Both the position numbers and the translations under genes were made by a program. Shown piece after piece: positions 60,987-64,000 of a stretch of 64,000 bases of DNA; position 1 is the first letter of the stretch; every line of letters begins with the position of its first letter. The stretch spans positions 51,561-115,560 of the forward strand of contig JBOGWX010000161.1 in assembly GCA_050694055.1 (NCBI GenBank), in the 5' to 3' direction. This stretch comes from WHSV01 sp050694055 (GTDB lineage: Bacteria > Actinomycetota > CADDZG01 > WHSQ01). Below the pieces are notes generated by a model. It was given only the letters and a program-made list of their open reading frames with translations. It had not been told where the DNA came from and ran no database searches.

Positions 60987-61212
60987 AACGCATCCATGCG
61001 ACAGAGAGCGACTCCTAACAGACTGCAGCCATATGGCTACTCAGCGTAAACTTGGTATGGGGTCCGGGTCAATGAACTTGGAGACGAGCGCCCAATCCGC
61101 TCCCGTACTACGCGAGCGACTGGAGGCGACCCTTGCCGCCTCAGAGCCCCCTCTCAGCGGAGCCGGCTCGCTGCATTACCCTGTTCGTACAGACTTCAAG
61201 GGAGTCCTGTGC

Positions 61213-61815
61213 ATGAGTAACCCGATCCGGTTCCACTTCGATCCGGTGTGCCCCTGGGCGTGGGAGACGTCCAAGTGGATGCGCGCGGTCGAGAAGGTGC
61301 GGGAGGTCGAGGTGGAGTGGGCCTTCTTCTCGCTGCTCGAGCAGAACGAGCCCAGGGCGAACGCGCTGAGAGATCCCGAGGCCAAGGGGACCGCGGCCTT
61401 GCGCACTCTGGCGCTCGTCCGGCGCACCGAGGGCAACGACGCCACGGGCGCTCTGTACAAAGCCTTAGGCGAGCGGGCCCACGAGCGGGGCGAGGAGCTC
61501 ACCGCCGTTCTCGTGCGGGCGGCCCTCGCCGATGTAGGTCTCGATGGCAACCTGGTCGAACGGGCGCTGGCCGACGGGGTCACCGTCAAGGACATCTTGG
61601 AGGAGCATCATGCGGTCGCCGACGAGGCCGGCTGCTTCGGCGTTCCGACCATCGTGCTGCCCACGGGCGAAGCCATGTTCGGCCCGGTCGTGACCGTGGC
61701 GCCGACCGGCGAGGCCGCCGGGGAACTGTGGGACCGCTTCGAGTGGCTCACCCGCGAGGGCTACTTCTTCGAGCTGAAGCGCGAGCGTGGCAAGGCTCGC
61801 CCGGGGATAAAGTGA
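61213..61815 (+). CDS. DsbA-family (thioredoxin-fold) oxidoreductase
   Basis: A 200-residue cytoplasmic protein. The active-site segment is FHFDPVCPWAWETSKWM, with Cys13-Pro-Trp-Ala in place of Cys-x2-Cys, so only the first cysteine of the redox pair remains. The helical insert and the C-terminal block GCFGVPTIVLPTGEAMFGPV (with the cis-proline of the fold) place it among FrnE/HCCA-isomerase-like proteins. A glutathione- or mycothiol-linked transferase or isomerase role is possible. I chose ATG 61213, preceded by AAGGGAG (61198-61204); an in-frame start at 61033 would add 60 unrelated residues. Confidence 0.8.
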   Translation: MSNPIRFHFDPVCPWAWETSKWMRAVEKVREVEVEWAFFSLLEQNEPRANALRDPEAKGTAALRTLALVRRTEGNDATGALYKALGERAHERGEELTAVLVRAALADVGLDGNLVERALADGVTVKDILEEHHAVADEAGCFGVPTIVLPTGEAMFGPVVTVAPTGEAAGELWDRFEWLTREGYFFELKRERGKARPGIK

Positions 61816-61822
61816 TTCCCTC

Positions 61823-61843
61823 ATGTGCTACCATGTAGCACAT
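61823..61843 (+). promoter_or_regulatory. Palindromic operator over the -10 box of the toxin-antitoxin promoter
   Basis: ATGTGCTAC (61823-61831), CAT, GTAGCACAT (61835-61843). Its centre forms TACCAT (61829-61834), a TANNNT-type -10 that ends seven bases before the antitoxin ATG at 61842, so the transcript is probably leaderless and autorepressed. Confidence 0.7.
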
Positions 61844-62117
61844 GACTGTGATAGGAGTACGTGAGCTCAGGCAGCACGCCAGCGAGTGGCTCCGCCGGGT
61901 CGAGGCGGGAGAGACCATCGAGGTGCGCAACCGAGGTAGGCCCGTAGCGCTGCTGACACCCATTCCCAGGGGCTCGGTGATCGACCGGCTCGCGGCCGAG
62001 GGGCGGCTGAAGCGGGGCAGGGGCGGCGACATCCTGGACCACAAGCCGCTGCCTGGTACCCCGGGAGTCCCCCTCGCGAGCGAGATTCTCGAGCGACTGC
62101 GTGCCGACGAGCGATAG
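61842..62117 (+). CDS. Phd/YefM-family antitoxin (VapB-type partner)
   Basis: A 91-residue antitoxin. The N-terminal DNA-binding fold has VIGVRELRQHASEWLRRVEAGE, then TIEVRNRGRPVALLTPI, the classic Phd/YefM sequence. The C-terminal half (LAAEGRLKRGRGGDILDHKP, then ASEILERLRADE) should wrap around and inhibit the toxin. The ATG lies at the edge of the palindromic operator. The 3' end overlaps the toxin gene by 17 bases, so antitoxin and toxin are co-translated. Confidence 0.88.
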   Translation: MTVIGVRELRQHASEWLRRVEAGETIEVRNRGRPVALLTPIPRGSVIDRLAAEGRLKRGRGGDILDHKPLPGTPGVPLASEILERLRADER

Positions 62118-62505
62118 CGCGCTCTACCTCGACTTCTCTGCACTGGTCAAACTCGTCATCGATGAGCCGGAGAGCGCAGCTCTTCAGGAGTTTGTAGGTG
62201 ATTGGCTGATCCGGATGTCATGCATCCTTGCCCGAGTCGAAGTCGTGCGCGCAGTTCGCCCCCATGGGGGGCGAGCCGTCGCTGCCGCCGAAGAGCTGCT
62301 CACAGAGCTCGATCTCATTGCTCTTGATGAAGAAGTCCTCGACCGCGCCGCAACCATCGATCCGGCGGGGCTGCGATCGCTCGACGCCGTTCATTTGGCC
62401 GCCGCGTCGATCCTAAGAGATGAGGGATTCGAGCTCGTGACCTACGACCGGCGTATGACCGCGGGCGCCCGGGAGCTCGGCATGAGTGTGGTCGCGCCCG
62501 CGTGA
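62101..62505 (+). CDS. vapC: VapC-type PIN-domain toxin
   Basis: A 134-residue PIN-domain ribonuclease. The acidic active-site residues are visible: D11 (YLDFSALVKLV), E47 (ARVEVVRAV), D95 (SLDAVHLAAA) and D116 (TYDRRMTA), so the toxin appears catalytically intact. VapC toxins cleave tRNA or rRNA to arrest growth. GTG 62101 lies within the end of the antitoxin gene. The gene faces the ferrochelatase gene tail to tail, seven bases apart. Confidence 0.9.
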   Translation: MPTSDSALYLDFSALVKLVIDEPESAALQEFVGDWLIRMSCILARVEVVRAVRPHGGRAVAAAEELLTELDLIALDEEVLDRAATIDPAGLRSLDAVHLAAASILRDEGFELVTYDRRMTAGARELGMSVVAPA

Positions 62506-62512
62506 CACCCGG

Positions 62513-63562
62513 TCAAGGCCGGGCGGGGGCGGGGCAGCAGGTGGCGCCGCAGATGTCGTGGCCGGGCCCGAAGGTGCCCAGCGCGACCCGCTCGGGGGTG
62601 GCGGTCATTCGTTCGGCGATGAGGTCCCTGATCATCTTGACGTAGCGGGGGTGCGCGCCGACCGCCTCGGCTCGCACCAGGTTGAGGCCGAGCTGCGCTG
62701 CGGCATTGGCCGCCTGGACGTCGAGGTCGTAGCGCACCTCGAGGTGGTCGGAGACGAAGCCGACCGGTACCACTACCAAGTCGGTGACTCCCGTCGCGTG
62801 CAGCTTCTCGAGGTGCTCGACGATGTCCGGCTCGAGCCACGGCACCTGAGGGGGTCCGCTGCGGCTCTGCCACACGAGCTCCCACTCGTAGCCCTGCTCC
62901 AGTCGCTCGGCCACGAGGCGCGCAGCCTCGCCAAGCTGTTGCGAATACGAGCTCGTCTCGGCCATCTGGGCCGGCACGCTGTGCGCCGTGAACGCAAGTC
63001 TGGCCGCGGCCCGCCGCTCGGAGGGGATTGCCTCGAGCGCGGCGTTGACCTTCTCGACTTGCGGTTCGATGAATCCGGGATGGTTGTAGAACACGCGCAA
63101 CTTGTCGACCTTCGGAGCGCCTTCGCCGGCGGCCGCCTGCGCCCGGGCGATGTCCTCTCGGTACTGGCGACAGCCCGAGTAGGAGCTATACGCGCTCGTC
63201 ACGAAGGCGACCGCGCGCCTGACTCCGTCGTCACGCATGCGCTTCATGGTGTCGGTGAGCAGCGGATGCCAGTTGCGATTCCCCCAGTACACCGGCAGGT
63301 CCGGTCCGCGGTTCCGCAGTTCCTCCCGTAGGGCTCCGATGACCGCCCGGTTCTGTGAGTTTATGGGACTGACGCCTCCGAACAGCTGGTAGTGCCGCGA
63401 CACCTCCTCGAGCCTGTCACGCGGTATTCCTCGTCCGCGCGTCACGTTGTTCAAGAAGGGGATGATGTCGGCAGAGGCCTCCGGGCCCCCGAAGCTGAGG
63501 TACAGGACTGCGTCGTAGTCGCGCGCCGCGTCGTCGTGCGCGCCGTAGGAGCACGTGGTCAT
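62513..63562 (-). CDS. cpfC: Coproporphyrin ferrochelatase
   Basis: A 349-residue enzyme inserting iron into coproporphyrin III in the actinobacterial haem pathway. It contains LYLSFGGPEA, HYQLFGGVSPIN, WGNRNWHP (metal-side His99) and LAFTAHSVPAQM. A [2Fe-2S] cluster is likely from C131 (SGCRQY) and the C-terminal CGATCC (C338, C342, C343), an arrangement reported for actinobacterial ferrochelatases. It begins with ATG 63562, one base after the stop of HemQ, so the two are translated from one transcript. The neighbouring HemQ points to coproporphyrin, not protoporphyrin, as substrate. Confidence 0.92.
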   Translation of the reverse strand: MTTCSYGAHDDAARDYDAVLYLSFGGPEASADIIPFLNNVTRGRGIPRDRLEEVSRHYQLFGGVSPINSQNRAVIGALREELRNRGPDLPVYWGNRNWHPLLTDTMKRMRDDGVRRAVAFVTSAYSSYSGCRQYREDIARAQAAAGEGAPKVDKLRVFYNHPGFIEPQVEKVNAALEAIPSERRAAARLAFTAHSVPAQMAETSSYSQQLGEAARLVAERLEQGYEWELVWQSRSGPPQVPWLEPDIVEHLEKLHATGVTDLVVVPVGFVSDHLEVRYDLDVQAANAAAQLGLNLVRAEAVGAHPRYVKMIRDLIAERMTATPERVALGTFGPGHDICGATCCPAPARP

Positions 63563-64000
63563 CTAGGGAAGATCGTTGACCACGCCGGCGAGGTCCTTGC
63601 GGATGCCGGTGAAGAAGGGGATCTCGAGTTTCGTGTAACGGCGTGCCTCGGTGGCGCGCAGCCGTCGCAGAAGCTCGACGATGCGCTCCGGCCTGTCGGC
63701 CTCGAAGCAGAGGATCCACTCGTAGTCGCCCAATCCGAAGGCGCTCGTCGTGTTCGCCCACACGTCGGGAAACTCGCGACCACCTTCACCATGTTCCCGT
63801 AGCAGCTTGCCGCGTTCGGCCGGATCGAGCAGATACCAGTCCGGCGTGCGCACGAACGGATAGACGTTGAGGTACTTCTTCGGCTCTTTGCCCTGCACGA
63901 ACGCCGGCAGGTGATCCGGACTGAATTCCGCCGGACGTACGAGACCAAGGAACGTCTCCCGCAGGCGCAGTGCTCGCCCGAGCTGAGTGTGGCGGAACTC
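63563..64000 (-). CDS. hemQ: HemQ, coproheme decarboxylase (5' end outside the window)
   Basis: The final enzyme of the coproporphyrin-dependent pathway; it decarboxylates coproheme to haem b. The window holds the last 145 residues. The frame is open to base 64000: EFRHTQLGRALRLRETFLG, then LVRPAEFSPDHLPAFVQGKE, YPFVRTPDWYLLDPAERGKL, AFGLGDYEWILCFEAD, and EARRYTKLEIPFFTGIRKDL. GTG 63898 is an internal codon, not the start. The position where I expect the proximal haem histidine in actinobacterial HemQ (ARRH) reads Tyr here; this needs an alignment. It overlaps nothing and abuts cpfC. Confidence 0.88.
   Translation of the reverse strand, partial: EFRHTQLGRALRLRETFLGLVRPAEFSPDHLPAFVQGKEPKKYLNVYPFVRTPDWYLLDPAERGKLLREHGEGGREFPDVWANTTSAFGLGDYEWILCFEADRPERIVELLRRLRATEARRYTKLEIPFFTGIRKDLAGVVNDLP

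Noticed and set aside
61033..61212. N-terminal extension of the DsbA-like protein
   Set aside because: The extra 60 residues do not resemble a signal peptide or a domain, and ATG 61213 has a suitable ribosome binding site directly before the conserved first strand.

Overview
The window is about 64 kb of high-GC DNA that is almost entirely coding. It looks like a chromosomal housekeeping region of an actinobacterium (Actinomycetota). The evidence is a complete two-permease, six-Mce (A to F) lipid-transport operon with an Mce-associated protein, a glucosyl-3-phosphoglycerate synthase gene, a PAC2-family protein, a coproporphyrin-type haem end pathway (ferrochelatase with a C-terminal cysteine cluster beside HemQ), frequent GTG and TTG starts, and the gene order tRNA-Trp, secE, nusG, L11, L1, L10, L7/L12, rpoB, rpoC, S12, S7, fusA, tuf, S10, spc, alpha, L13, S9. 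Nothing here fixes the class. The inserted genes and non-mycobacterial neighbours suggest a less-studied lineage, and some broken genes may be assembly errors in a draft or metagenome-derived sequence.

Layout. 1-1901: an ECF cobalt/nickel transporter operon (CbiM end, PDGLE/CbiN-like, CbiQ, CbiO). 1871-3153: a Fur-family regulator and a damaged gpgS on the minus strand. 3234-4741: threonine synthase overlapping a ubiquitin-like sulfur-carrier gene. 4860-5786: two tandem stand-alone receiver proteins. 5869-6876: an ECF sigma factor and a zinc-finger anti-sigma factor. 6935-7009: tRNA-Trp(CCA). 7156-7539: a secreted protein. 7932-10269: secE, nusG, rplK, rplA. 10330-12540: an inserted block (HTH protein, DUF2087 protein, PAC2 protein, and a nitroreductase on the minus strand). 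12575-21310: L10 leader with attenuator, rplJ, rplL, rpoB, rpoC and a strong terminator. 21467-23040: a tiny minus-strand gene and a large ArsR-like regulator that share an operator-rich intergenic region. 23130-45979: the str, S10, spc and alpha operons with secY, adk, map, infA, rpmJ, rpoA, rplQ, truA, and then rplM-rpsI. 46267-55339: the mce operon. 55343-59739: aconitase (minus) and glucose-6-phosphate dehydrogenase. 59752-60986: a membrane-anchored hypothetical protein and a broken secreted-protein gene. 61213-62505: a DsbA-like oxidoreductase and a Phd/VapC toxin-antitoxin pair. 62513-64000: ferrochelatase and HemQ (cut by the window end).

The most surprising observation is an in-frame TAG at codon 26 of rpsC (ribosomal protein S3), exactly where a lysine is expected, in an otherwise intact gene. 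Two genes (cbiQ and truA) appear to start at CTG codons that overlap the preceding stop as CTGA. Regulatory DNA of interest includes a 20-nt palindrome found intact at two places and partly at a third, a phased four-half-site array around 21711-21751, tandem repeats ahead of the receiver genes and the sigma factor, a multi-hairpin spacer between rpsH and rplF, and an operator that covers the -10 box of an apparently leaderless toxin-antitoxin transcript. No CRISPR array, rRNA, insertion sequence or prophage was seen.
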